DNA from: GCA-2861595 sp035536185
Lineage (GTDB): Bacteria > Actinomycetota > Acidimicrobiia > Acidimicrobiales > GCA-2861595
DNA: 64,000 nucleotides
Direction of reading: 5' to 3'
Assembly (NCBI GenBank): GCA_035536185.1
Contig: DATLOM010000021.1
Coordinates: 62,001-126,000 of the forward strand
The position numbers were made by a program, and so were the translations under genes. Below, one piece after another: positions 50,307 to 59,241 of this stretch. The stretch's first letter is position 1, and every line of letters starts with the position of its first letter. Below the pieces are notes generated by a model that worked only from the letters and a program-made list of their open reading frames with translations, searched no databases and was not told the origin of the DNA.

Positions 50307-50866
50307 GGCGTGGAAGTTGGACGACGAGGGGCGGTGCCCGGGTTCCCGAGCAGAGGGACGAGTGCCGCCCGCCCCCGGGCGATCCGGGAGCGGACGGTGC
50401 CGGGAGGGATGTCGAGAATGCCGGCGATGGTGGCGTAGTCGAGGTCACAGAGGTCCCGCAGCACCACGGCGGCTCGGAACTCGAGAGGCAGGCGGGCCAG
50501 GGCGGCGTCGATGTCGAGGTGGTCGGCCACGGCATCGGCCACCGCCGGGCCGCCGGCGGTTGACGCCGCGCCCTCGAGGGCTTCGAGATCCAGCTCCGGC
50601 AGCAGGTCGGGGCGCCTCTTGCGCCGGCGCAGCTCGTCGAGACAGCAGTTGACGGTGACCTGGTGGGCCCAGGTGCCGAACCGGGCCCTGCCGTCGAAAC
50701 GACCGGCGGCCAGCCCTCGGGAGATGGCCACGAGAGCGTCCTGGGCGGCATCGGCGGCGTCGGCCTCGTTCCCGGTCATGCGCCGGCACAGGGCGAAGAC
50801 ACGGCCGTAGTGGCGGCGGAGGAGCTGGTCGAGGGCGTCGACGTCGCCTCGCCCGGCGGCGTCCAC
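50303..50866 (-). CDS. ECF sigma factor (SigM-like position)
   Basis: 187 aa from GTG 50866. Region 2 RMTGNEADAADAAQDALVAI and FGTWAHQVTVNCCLDELRR; region 4 ARLPLEFRAAVVLRDLCDLD and GTVRSRIARGRAAL. Codons upstream (EEADDQELV) also look homologous although no ATG/GTG/TTG precedes them, so the true start may be a rare codon further up. Position before trxB matches mycobacterial SigM. Confidence 0.9.
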   Translation of the reverse strand: MDAAGRGDVDALDQLLRRHYGRVFALCRRMTGNEADAADAAQDALVAISRGLAAGRFDGRARFGTWAHQVTVNCCLDELRRRKRRPDLLPELDLEALEGAASTAGGPAVADAVADHLDIDAALARLPLEFRAAVVLRDLCDLDYATIAGILDIPPGTVRSRIARGRAALVPLLGNPGTAPRRPTSTP

Positions 50867-50919
50867 CAGCTCCTGGTCGTCGGCCTCTTCGATGAACGTC
50901 AGCGTAGTGAGGCCCTACC

Positions 50920-52452
50920 TCAGCGCAGGGTGAGCTCGGCCACCTCTACTCGCCGCTCGGTCCCCGGGTCGGTGATCCACAGGAGCACCGCTCCACCCCG
51001 GTTCCCCTTCAGATCGAAGGTGACGTCGCCGTCGATCCCGGTCTGCGTCGCCAGCGGGCTGCCCCAGTCGGAGAGATCGTCCCCGGGCTCAGCGGCCACG
51101 TAGACCGAGGCCGACCACTGGGCACTGGTCGAGCGCACGACCAATTGCCCGAGGGACTCGGCACCCTTCAGCTGCAGCACGAGCCCGACGCCTCCTTTCA
51201 GGCCACCGAAGGCCCGAGAGTTGTAGCGGTCGGACTTCCAGACCGTCTGGTTGTTCCCGTCGTGGGCCAGCGCCACCTCCGACTCGTTCTCCTGGCCGTC
51301 ACCCTCGGGGTCGAACGAGCGGGCCGACGAGATGGCCACCGGCTCGCTTGTCCCCTCCCTGGGCACCCTCGTGCGCTCCGGGTCCTCCCCACCGGCCTGA
51401 AGGAGCACGGCGGCGGCGACGAGGGCGACGATCACGATGGCGGCGACGAAGGCGACAGGGGCGAGCCGGCGCTCGGGGGGACGGAGGGCAGCACCCTGAC
51501 CGGCAGGTGGGGTGGGATCCCGCATGATGTCGGGAACGGCATCGTCGAGGCCGTCGCTGCTGAGCTCGATGAGACCCGTGCCATCGTCGAGATCCAGGGC
51601 GAGCAGCGCCGACCGGAAATCTGCGACCGTCGGGTACCTGTCCTCCGGATCCTTGGCCATGGCCCGCATCACCACGGCCTCGAGGCTCGGTGGGATGCTG
51701 GGCTCCAGCTCTCGTGGAGCCAGCAGCTCCCCGCGCACGTGCTGCAGAGCGGTGGCCAGCTCGGTGTCGGCCACGTAGGGCGGGCGGCCGCACAGCATCT
51801 CGTAGAGCATCACCGCCAGCGCGTACTCGTCCGAGCGGGCGTCGGGGGAGTGCCCCTGGACCTGTTCGGGCGACAGGTACTTCGCCGTGCCGACGATGGC
51901 GCCGGTCTGGGTGAGGTCGTGCATGGCCGACTGGAGCTTGGCGATCCCGAAGTCGGCCACCTTCACGCGTAGTAGGGGGCCGGTGGAGCCGTCCTGGTCC
52001 GGCAGCAGGATGTTCGCCGGCTTGATGTCGCGGTGCACGAGCCCGGCCCGGTGGGCATGGTCGAGGGCGTCGGCCACCGCGGCGGCGATGGTCACCGCCA
52101 TGGGCGCGGGCAGCCTTCCTGTCTCCTCCATGGCCTGTCGCAGCGTGCGCCCCCGCACGAGCTCCATGACGATGAAGGCGATGTCACCATCGGTGCCGGT
52201 GTCGAAGGTGGCCACGATGCCGGGGTGGGCCAGCTTGGCGGCGGCGACGGCCTCCCGTCGGAAGCGCTCCACGAAAGCGTCGTCGGCGGCCAGGTGGGGG
52301 TGCAGGACCTTGATGGCGACGGGTCGGGCCAGGACCTCGTCGTAGCCCTCCCAGACCTCGGCCATGCCCCCCCGGGCGATCGGGCGCACCATGCCGTAGC
52401 GCCCGAGGAGCACACCATCGGCTATAAGCGGGATCGGATCGGGCACGCCCAC
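50920..52452 (-). CDS. Membrane Ser/Thr protein kinase with extracellular discoidin-like domain
   Basis: 510 aa. Kinase domain about 17-275 with ARGGMAEVW, VAIKVL, HRDIKPANIL, DFGIAKL and a TQTG activation segment; linker; one membrane span (VAFVAAIVIVALVAAAVLLQ); extracellular domain of about 130 residues opening with HDGNNQTVWKSD, which looks like a carbohydrate-binding F5/8C fold. Catalytic Asp residues are present, so it may be active, unlike the pseudokinase part of mycobacterial MviN. Confidence 0.9.
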   Translation of the reverse strand: MGVPDPIPLIADGVLLGRYGMVRPIARGGMAEVWEGYDEVLARPVAIKVLHPHLAADDAFVERFRREAVAAAKLAHPGIVATFDTGTDGDIAFIVMELVRGRTLRQAMEETGRLPAPMAVTIAAAVADALDHAHRAGLVHRDIKPANILLPDQDGSTGPLLRVKVADFGIAKLQSAMHDLTQTGAIVGTAKYLSPEQVQGHSPDARSDEYALAVMLYEMLCGRPPYVADTELATALQHVRGELLAPRELEPSIPPSLEAVVMRAMAKDPEDRYPTVADFRSALLALDLDDGTGLIELSSDGLDDAVPDIMRDPTPPAGQGAALRPPERRLAPVAFVAAIVIVALVAAAVLLQAGGEDPERTRVPREGTSEPVAISSARSFDPEGDGQENESEVALAHDGNNQTVWKSDRYNSRAFGGLKGGVGLVLQLKGAESLGQLVVRSTSAQWSASVYVAAEPGDDLSDWGSPLATQTGIDGDVTFDLKGNRGGAVLLWITDPGTERRVEVAELTLR

Positions 52453-52480
52453 TCAGCGTAGTCAGTGGGCGGGAGCCGGC

Positions 52481-53335
52481 TTATTTGCCCCCGGAGACGG
52501 TGAACGTGACGCCGACGACCCCTGGCCCGGCGTGGGTGCCGATCACGGCGCCGACGTCGCCCACGAGGATCTGGTCGCGCGGGTGGAGCTCCGACAGCAG
52601 GTCGATCAGGATGCCCACATCGGGCGCGGCCCCGTGCATCACGGCCACATCCGCCACCGGCAGGGACTGTCGGACCTTCTCGGCCAGGTACCGCAACGAC
52701 CGCGCCCTGGTGCGCTGGCGGGACTCGGGCTCGACCTTGCCGTCGGCCACCTCGATGATCGGCTTGATGGAGAGCATCGACCCCAGCAGGGCCTGGGCGC
52801 CACCGATCCGGCCGCCCTTCTTGAGGTTCTCCAGGGTGTCGAGGGCGGCGAAGGTGCGGGTGCGGGGAACGATCTCGCGGGCGGCGGCGGCGACCTCGTC
52901 GAGGGTCGCTCCCTCCGCCGCGACCCTGGCGGCCCGGAGGACCACGTTGCCCTCGGCCATGGTGACAGCGCGGGAGTCGACGACCTGCACGGGAATGGTG
53001 CCGGTGACGTTCTGAGCGGCCAGTTGCGCGGCCTGGAAGGTGGCCGAGAGCGCCGAGGAGATGGTGACGCAGACGATGCCGGTCGCCCCGGCTTCAGCCG
53101 CCGCCGTGAACGCCTCCTCGAAGGCCCCCGGTGACGGGGCGGCCGTCTCGGGAAGAACCGTCGAGGTCGCCAGCCGCTGCCAGAACTGCGCGGGCGAGAG
53201 GTCGCGGCGGTCGAGGAGCTCCTCGTCCCCGAATCGCACCGTCAGGGGGACCACCTCCACGCCGTTCTCCGCGGCCACCTCCAGGGAGAGGTCACATGCA
53301 CTGTCGGTTACGACGCGGATCGGGCCGGTGCTCAC
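52481..53335 (-). CDS. DegV family fatty-acid-binding protein
   Basis: 284 aa from GTG 53335, overlapping the upstream stop by GTGA. DegV pattern: VVTDSACDLS, SPGAFEEAF, ISSALSATFQ, VDSRAVTMAEG, GRIGGAQALLGSMLSIKPII. Binds acyl chains, and in Firmicutes works with fatty acid kinase (FakB). No fakA in the window. Confidence 0.9.
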   Translation of the reverse strand: MSTGPIRVVTDSACDLSLEVAAENGVEVVPLTVRFGDEELLDRRDLSPAQFWQRLATSTVLPETAAPSPGAFEEAFTAAAEAGATGIVCVTISSALSATFQAAQLAAQNVTGTIPVQVVDSRAVTMAEGNVVLRAARVAAEGATLDEVAAAAREIVPRTRTFAALDTLENLKKGGRIGGAQALLGSMLSIKPIIEVADGKVEPESRQRTRARSLRYLAEKVRQSLPVADVAVMHGAAPDVGILIDLLSELHPRDQILVGDVGAVIGTHAGPGVVGVTFTVSGGK

Positions 53336-53691
53336 GGTGTCTTCTTCTCGCTGGTCACCTTGACCCGGATGAGGTACCAGCTGTCGGTGCGGTCCCATTT
53401 CTTGAGGAGGAACGAGCGCGCCTCCCGTTCGGCCGTGAGGTTGATACGACCCTGCTGGTCCAAGGCAAACTCCTTCAAGGTGGCTTTCTTGCCGGTGAGG
53501 ATCTCATTGGCGGTGGCCCTCGCCCGCTCGACGTCCCGATTGTTCAGAAGCTCGAATGCGGCGGTGTCAGCGGCGTCGTGGGCGACGTCGTCGAGCTGTG
53601 CCCTGGTGACGAGGGGCGAGCCCAGCTCGACGGCCAGGAACCCCATCAGCGCGATGGAGACCACGAGCTTGAGGAGCCAGCCAGTGATCAC
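53332..53691 (-). CDS. Small single-TM exported protein
   Basis: 119 aa. N-terminal hydrophobic segment (LLKLVVSIALMGFLAVELG) then a charged, mixed alpha/beta domain (ARATANEIL, LDQQGRINL, WYLIRVKVTSEKK). Overlaps both murJ and degV by 4 nt, so certainly translated with them. No family recognised. Confidence 0.65.
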   Translation of the reverse strand: MITGWLLKLVVSIALMGFLAVELGSPLVTRAQLDDVAHDAADTAAFELLNNRDVERARATANEILTGKKATLKEFALDQQGRINLTAEREARSFLLKKWDRTDSWYLIRVKVTSEKKTP

Positions 53692-55286
53692 GCGGGGGGC
53701 CTCCGGTTGCGCAGGAGCATCGACAGCTCTTGGACGCCGAGCATCCTGGCGGCCACGAGGTACACGCTAACACCGGCCACCACGCCGACACCGACCTTTA
53801 GAGGCGCAGGGTCGACCACGGCGGTGGCGGCCAGGACGGCAACAGCCATCGCCGCGCTGGCTGCGCATATTCGCAGCCACGCGCGCGCCGACGAAGAGGT
53901 GGCGATGCCCCCGGTGCGGCCGTGGAGGTGGAGGAGAGCGAGCACGCTCCCGCCGCCGTAGGCCAGAGCGTGGGCCAAAGCCAGGCCCTGGACGCCGAGG
54001 GCCGGGTGGAGGGCGAGGGCCAGCACGATGTTCAGCGCGTTCTCGGCGGCATAGAGGAAGAACATCGACCGCGTGTCCTGCATCGCCTGGTAGGTCCGCA
54101 TGAAGAACAGGTAGCTGGCATAAGCGGGTAGGCCGAGGGCGAGCAGGGCCAGGACCTCGGCCGTCCTCTCTGCCGAACTGGCCCGCAGAGCACCGTGGTC
54201 CAGCACCACGCTCACGATCGGTCGGGCCAGGCACAAGTAGCCCACCGCGGCAGGAACGAGGACGGCGGCGATGGTCCTGAGCCCGAGGTCCACTCGCCGG
54301 CTCAATCCCTCGGTGTCGCCGAGCGACCACCGCTCGGACATGTCGGGGAGCATGGCGCTCATGACCGAAACGGCAAAAACCCCGTACGGGAGGAGGAAGA
54401 AGACCAGTCCCGCCTGGTACGCGGCCACGTCGCCGGCTCGTTCGTTGGCGAGGATGAGCACGACGGCCAGAGCCACCTGATTGGCCGCCACCAGCCCGAA
54501 GGTCCAACCCGACAGGCGGAGAACGGTCGTCACCGCGGGATGGCGGGGCTCCCAGACGAAGCGCAGATGTACCCGGGCTCGCCACAGCGCCGGGAGCTGG
54601 ACCAGTGCCATGGCGGCCACTCCCATCGTCGTGCCGACGCCGAGCAGGGCCCGGGCACCGCCGTCGTTCCCGACGCCGGTAAGGCTGACGTCGTCGGCGA
54701 CATGGGGCAGGGCCAGGAGAACGCCTATCACGATCAGGTTGTTCAGCACGGGAGCGAACATGGGAGCGGCAAAGCGGCGCCGGGCCTGGAGAAGCGCGGT
54801 CGTGACCGTGACCATTCCGTAGAAGGCGACCTGCGGGGCGAACATGCGCAGGAGGCTGGTCGCCAGCGCCCGTTGTTCGTCGGCCGAAGCGCCCTGGTTG
54901 CCGACGGTGTAGAGACGGATCAGCAGGGGTGCGAGCACGAAGAACAGCACCGACACCACGACCAGGACCGCTGCGGTGGCCGTCACCACCGCAGAGATCC
55001 CCCGCCAGGCCTCCTCCTCGCTCTTCTCGGTGGAGAGCCTCGACACGAACACCGGCACGAGCGTCGCCGACAGGATGCCTCCCAGCACCAGCTCGTAGAC
55101 GACGTTGGGGGTGACGTTGGCCAGGCTGTAGGTGTCGGTCAGACGGGTGAAGCCGAGGGCGTAGGCGAGGGCGAAGAGCCGGCCGAAGCCGGTGATCCGC
55201 GACAGCAGAGTGCCGGCCGCCATGACCGCGGTGTTGCGGGCCAGGCTGGAAGTGGGGTCCTGGGGCTCTTCCGGCCCAGCGGTCAC
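53688..55286 (-). CDS. murJ: Lipid II flippase MurJ (MviN)
   Basis: 532 aa from GTG 55286, overlapping the upstream stop by GTGA. About 14 membrane spans; N-terminal SLARNTAVMAAGTLLSRITG and NVVYELVLGGILSATLVPVF are typical. Exports lipid II to the outer face for RodA/PBPs. Lacks the fused pseudokinase of mycobacterial MviN; a separate kinase is encoded 1.2 kb downstream. Confidence 0.95.
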   Translation of the reverse strand: MTAGPEEPQDPTSSLARNTAVMAAGTLLSRITGFGRLFALAYALGFTRLTDTYSLANVTPNVVYELVLGGILSATLVPVFVSRLSTEKSEEEAWRGISAVVTATAAVLVVVSVLFFVLAPLLIRLYTVGNQGASADEQRALATSLLRMFAPQVAFYGMVTVTTALLQARRRFAAPMFAPVLNNLIVIGVLLALPHVADDVSLTGVGNDGGARALLGVGTTMGVAAMALVQLPALWRARVHLRFVWEPRHPAVTTVLRLSGWTFGLVAANQVALAVVLILANERAGDVAAYQAGLVFFLLPYGVFAVSVMSAMLPDMSERWSLGDTEGLSRRVDLGLRTIAAVLVPAAVGYLCLARPIVSVVLDHGALRASSAERTAEVLALLALGLPAYASYLFFMRTYQAMQDTRSMFFLYAAENALNIVLALALHPALGVQGLALAHALAYGGGSVLALLHLHGRTGGIATSSSARAWLRICAASAAMAVAVLAATAVVDPAPLKVGVGVVAGVSVYLVAARMLGVQELSMLLRNRRPPA

Positions 55287-57286
55287 ACCGGGACCAGGCG
55301 ACGGTTGCGCCTGCCCCGGGCGTGGTGCCGGATCCACCACAGCAAGAGGAACGCCCCTGCTCCCGCCGAGAGCATGACGCCCATCCCGGATGCGGCGGTC
55401 GAGCGGACGGTGAAGCGGCTGCGCCCGAGGACCATCGTCCCGTCGGGCGATACCAGGCGCAACCGGAGGGGGAAGGTCCCGGAGGTTCGGGCCCGTACCG
55501 AGAAGCGTTGGGTCGTGTTCTTCCTCGACAGGCTCAGCTCGCGGCGGGAGCCCTTGGGGAACTCGAGCTTCTCGCTGTCCACTTCGAGCTGAAGGTTCAC
55601 CGGGTATGGCGCCTTGCTGAGGATCGTCACCGGGATCTCACCGGTCCGGGCCGTCAGCGTGACGGACCGGTTCGGCGGGACCTGGATCAACCCGATCTGG
55701 CTGTTGATCCGTTGCGCGACGCCGTTCAGGTAGGCGGCCCTGCGGCCGGGGCGGAGATCGGCGCCCTGGGCGACGAGGAGCAGCTCCTCGAGGGCGTCGT
55801 CGAGGGGGTTGGTGGCGTCGATGATGCTGGAGAACCCGGTCAGCCGCTTCCGGGCCGAAGTTATGGCATCGGCGGGGAGCAGGCCGGCGTTCGAGGCGGG
55901 TAGGAGCCGGCGCACGAGCGGGATGTTCGGCCTCGCCGTGGCCGGCTGCACGTCGGCAAACGCGGCGTCGAGCGTGGACCCGGCGATCACCGAGCTGGTG
56001 GAGATGCCGGCTAGGAGCGCGTCGAGGAATGCCTTGGACGGCCGCCACGAGCGGGGCGCCAGGGCGACCACGACGCGGGGCCGGCTAGGGCTGTCCCCGT
56101 ACACCACGGCCAGGTCGGCCAGCAGGTGATGAGCCGCCAGCACCGGGTCGTCGGTGCGGGCGAAACGGGAGCTGAGTGCCCGATCGGCGGCCAGGACCTG
56201 AGGACGGCGAACCGAGCGGACCTCCAGCTCGAAGGGCTGGGCCAGTGTTACGGCGAGGTCTACGGGCTCCAGGGCCGCCTCGGGGACGACGAGCCGGTCC
56301 ACCTGTTGCTGGCGGAGCTGGAGAATGGCGTTCTCGTCGAGCGGCTCGGTCGCCACCCACGTGCGGGTGTCGGCGCGGGTGTGGAGGGTGCGCTCGATGG
56401 CCCGGGTTCCCTTGTCCAACTGCGCCGTCCGCTCGGCTCCGAGGCGATCGGTGAAGTCCCGCAGGTCCACGGGCACGTACGCCCCCGCCACCACCTGGCG
56501 GCCGTCGGCACCGGCGGCGAGGCTGGTCAGCGTCTCGGCGTCCTCGTCGCGGGTGCTGGCGGCGAGGGCATCGAGGGTCTCGGGGGTAGGGAGGAGGCTG
56601 AGAGGCACCAGCGGGTAGGCCTGCACCCCGCTCACCAGCTGGGCCAGGTCCGCGGTCGCCCGGGCGGACAGGCTCCGCTCACCGGTCGGGCCCAGGGCGG
56701 GGGCGGCATGGACGGGGAGCACCAGGGCGACCTTGAGCGGGAAACCCCCTTCCTTGGGAGGGGTCACGTACACCATGTGGGTGACCAGACTGGCCACCGG
56801 CGGCCCTCCGCCGGCGTTGCGAACCTCGACTCGGACCGGGTAGACACCCTCCTCGCCCAGACGAAGCCGGCCGCGGTCGAGGGGTTGTGCCGGGTCCTGG
56901 AGGGGTAGTCGGACCACCACCGCGCCAGCGGCGTCGGTGGTGAGATCCGAGAGCGTCGTGGCCGGGGTGACGCTGAGGGGAACACCGCGGAGGCGGCCCT
57001 CGAGGGTCTGGCTGAACTCGGTGCGGCTCATGACCCGCCGGTACACGGCCACGGCCAGCTCGACCTCGTGGGGCGCCTTGGCCGTGGTCACGCCCAGACG
57101 CAGCACGAGCTCCTGTCCCGGCCCGACCCACGACGTCTGCGACGCCAGTTGAAGCCGGTCCTCGGCTGCGGCGGCGGCCCGGGGTGCGCCCCCGGCCACA
57201 CCGGGAGCGGGCAGGACGAGCGTGATCACGAGCCCGATCAAGAGGCCCGTAAGTGTGCGGCGAGGGCCGCGGGTGCGTGCCCTCAA
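55283..57286 (-). CDS. DUF6049-type secreted membrane protein
   Basis: 667 aa. Signal peptide (LTGLLIGLVITLVLPAPGVA), a long extracytoplasmic region of beta-rich and Ig-like character, and a C-terminal span (GVMLSAGAGAFLLLWWIR) followed by basic residues. Upstream of murJ, as Rv3909 is in mycobacteria. Function unknown, presumably envelope assembly. Confidence 0.8.
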   Translation of the reverse strand: MRARTRGPRRTLTGLLIGLVITLVLPAPGVAGGAPRAAAAAEDRLQLASQTSWVGPGQELVLRLGVTTAKAPHEVELAVAVYRRVMSRTEFSQTLEGRLRGVPLSVTPATTLSDLTTDAAGAVVVRLPLQDPAQPLDRGRLRLGEEGVYPVRVEVRNAGGGPPVASLVTHMVYVTPPKEGGFPLKVALVLPVHAAPALGPTGERSLSARATADLAQLVSGVQAYPLVPLSLLPTPETLDALAASTRDEDAETLTSLAAGADGRQVVAGAYVPVDLRDFTDRLGAERTAQLDKGTRAIERTLHTRADTRTWVATEPLDENAILQLRQQQVDRLVVPEAALEPVDLAVTLAQPFELEVRSVRRPQVLAADRALSSRFARTDDPVLAAHHLLADLAVVYGDSPSRPRVVVALAPRSWRPSKAFLDALLAGISTSSVIAGSTLDAAFADVQPATARPNIPLVRRLLPASNAGLLPADAITSARKRLTGFSSIIDATNPLDDALEELLLVAQGADLRPGRRAAYLNGVAQRINSQIGLIQVPPNRSVTLTARTGEIPVTILSKAPYPVNLQLEVDSEKLEFPKGSRRELSLSRKNTTQRFSVRARTSGTFPLRLRLVSPDGTMVLGRSRFTVRSTAASGMGVMLSAGAGAFLLLWWIRHHARGRRNRRLVPV

Positions 57287-57996
57287 CCGCTCAGGCTCCG
57301 GCTCAGGACGGACAGGCAGGTGCCCTCACGGCGGAAGCCCAGGCTCTCGTAGAGGCTCAGTGCTCTCGTGTTGTCGAGCTGGGTGTTGACCACCGCCCGC
57401 TCGACCCGCCACCGGCGGAGCCAGTGGAGGGCGTCCGTGGCCAGTGCCTTACCCAGCCCGGAACGCTGGCAACGGGGATCGACGGCCAGGCGCTGGAGGA
57501 ACCCGCGACGACCGGCCCGGCCGGTGATGGCGTAGGCCACCACGCCGTCCTCACCGGTGGCGACCCGGAACCGGGTGCGGGGGGTGGCTGCCAGCGCGTC
57601 GGTCAAACCGTCGTCGTCGATGCGCCAGAAGGGTGGGAAGGCAGCGCCGTCCACCTCGAGCACGTGCGGGCGATCCGTCGAGGTGGCACGGCGGATCGGC
57701 GCCGGCAGCGGTGGGGGCAGCTGCTGCAGGTCGTGGACCAGGAGGTGCAGGTCCTCCTCCACCCCGAACCCGGCATCCAGGAAACCGGCCTGCTCCGGCT
57801 CCGACAGGGCCGTCGTCACCACCCGGGAAAACCCGCGGGCGGCCAACTGGTCGACGCAGTGGAGCACGAAGCCGGCAGAGGGCGCGGGACCGTCCGGAAG
57901 GAGGCTCAGGCAGGCGACCTCGATGTCCCCCCTCCACGAACCCGTCCGCAGGCGTTCACGTCCGGACCGCAGGACATCTGTGTCACCGCGTCTCAC
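57283..57996 (-). CDS. GNAT N-acetyltransferase
   Basis: 237 aa. C-terminal GNAT fold with acetyl-CoA loop QRLAVDPRCQRSGLGKALA and final ALSLYESLGFRREG. N-terminal 90 residues are a second, degenerate GNAT-like half. Overlaps the next gene by 4 nt. Substrate unknown. Confidence 0.85.
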   Translation of the reverse strand: MRRGDTDVLRSGRERLRTGSWRGDIEVACLSLLPDGPAPSAGFVLHCVDQLAARGFSRVVTTALSEPEQAGFLDAGFGVEEDLHLLVHDLQQLPPPLPAPIRRATSTDRPHVLEVDGAAFPPFWRIDDDGLTDALAATPRTRFRVATGEDGVVAYAITGRAGRRGFLQRLAVDPRCQRSGLGKALATDALHWLRRWRVERAVVNTQLDNTRALSLYESLGFRREGTCLSVLSRSLSG

Positions 57997-58109
57997 AACC
58001 CCTCGACACTACAAACCGCGCGCCTGAACGGGGTGCCCACTACCTTGGAGGACGCGGCATTCGGCAGGTTCTCTCAGGATCGGTGCCGCTCGTGTCGAAG
58101 GATCTCCCG

Positions 58110-59195
58110 ATGCTCGATCTCAACGAGTTGTTGCGCTACACCGTCGAACACCAGGGATCCGACCTCCACGTCAAGGTGGCGTCGCCCCCGCACGTCCGCA
58201 TCGACGGCAAGCTCCTTGCCACCTCCTTCGACCGCGTCACCCCTGAGGACACCGAGCGGATGGCCTTCGCCATCATGTCCAACGACCGGGCCGACGAGTT
58301 CGTGCGGACCTCCGAGTCCGACTTCGCCCTCGGCCTCCCCGGGCTTGGCCGGTTCCGGGTGAACGTGTTCCGCCAGCGGGGCTCGGTCGGGCTCGTGTTC
58401 CGCCGCGTCCTCCCGGGCATCCCGTCGTTCGAGACGCTGGGCCTGCCGCCGGTGGTCCGGCGGCTGGCCGACGAGCAGCGGGGCCTCGTCCTGGTGACCG
58501 GCCCCACAGGCTCGGGCAAGACCACCACCATCGCCGCCATGATCGACCACATCAACGACACCCGGGCGGTCAACATCGTCACGGTCGAGGACCCGATCGA
58601 GGTCCTCCACGTCGACAAGAAGGCCATCGTCAACCAGCGCGAGATCGGCACCGACACGACCGATTACGCCATGGCCATGAAGCGGGTGCTCCGCCAGGAT
58701 CCCGACGTCATCTTCATCGGCGAGATGCGCGATCCCGAGACCGTCTGGGCTGCCCTGGCGGCCGCCGAGACCGGCCACCTCGTGCTCTCAACGCTCCACA
58801 CCACCAACGCCGTCGAGACGGTAAACCGGATCGTCGACTTCTTCCCCCCGTTCCAGCAGAAGCAGGTCCGGCTCAGCCTGGCCTCGTCGCTCCGCGGCGT
58901 CGTCAGCCAGCGCCTCCTGGAGCGGTGCGACGGCGGCGGTCGCGTTCCCTCCCTCGAGGTGCTGGTGATGACCGGGCGCATCTTCGACCGCATCGTCGAT
59001 CCCGAGCGGGGGGGCAACGACACGATCGACGAGATCATCGCCGACGGCGAGTACTACGGCATGCAGACGTTCGACCAGAGTGTCTTCACCCTGTTCAAGA
59101 ACGGGCTGGTCGACCTCCGCAGCGCCATGGCCGCCGCCTCGAACCCCCACGACTTCCGCATCTCCCTGCAGCAGGCCGGCCTCCTGCCCTCCTGA
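58110..59195 (+). CDS. PilT-like twitching/retraction ATPase
   Basis: 361 aa from ATG 58110 with AAGGAT 7 nt upstream. N-terminal PAS-like domain (SDLHVKVASPPHVRIDGKL), Walker A TGPTGSGKTTTIAAM, Asp box VTVEDPIEV, Walker B DVIFIGEMRDPET, His box TGHLVLSTLHT. AIRNLIRE-type retraction motif is not seen. Powers pilus disassembly; no pilin or PilB gene is nearby. Confidence 0.9.
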   Translation: MLDLNELLRYTVEHQGSDLHVKVASPPHVRIDGKLLATSFDRVTPEDTERMAFAIMSNDRADEFVRTSESDFALGLPGLGRFRVNVFRQRGSVGLVFRRVLPGIPSFETLGLPPVVRRLADEQRGLVLVTGPTGSGKTTTIAAMIDHINDTRAVNIVTVEDPIEVLHVDKKAIVNQREIGTDTTDYAMAMKRVLRQDPDVIFIGEMRDPETVWAALAAAETGHLVLSTLHTTNAVETVNRIVDFFPPFQQKQVRLSLASSLRGVVSQRLLERCDGGGRVPSLEVLVMTGRIFDRIVDPERGGNDTIDEIIADGEYYGMQTFDQSVFTLFKNGLVDLRSAMAAASNPHDFRISLQQAGLLPS

Positions 59196-59228
59196 GGAGC
59201 CGGCGCCGGCGCCTCGGCGGCTTCCCGC

Positions 59229-59234
59229 TACCCT
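59229..59234 (+). promoter_or_regulatory. Candidate -10 (TACCCT) for leaderless cca
   Basis: TANNNT hexamer 7 nt before GTG 59242. Confidence 0.5.
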
Positions 59235-59241
59235 CGCCGAG

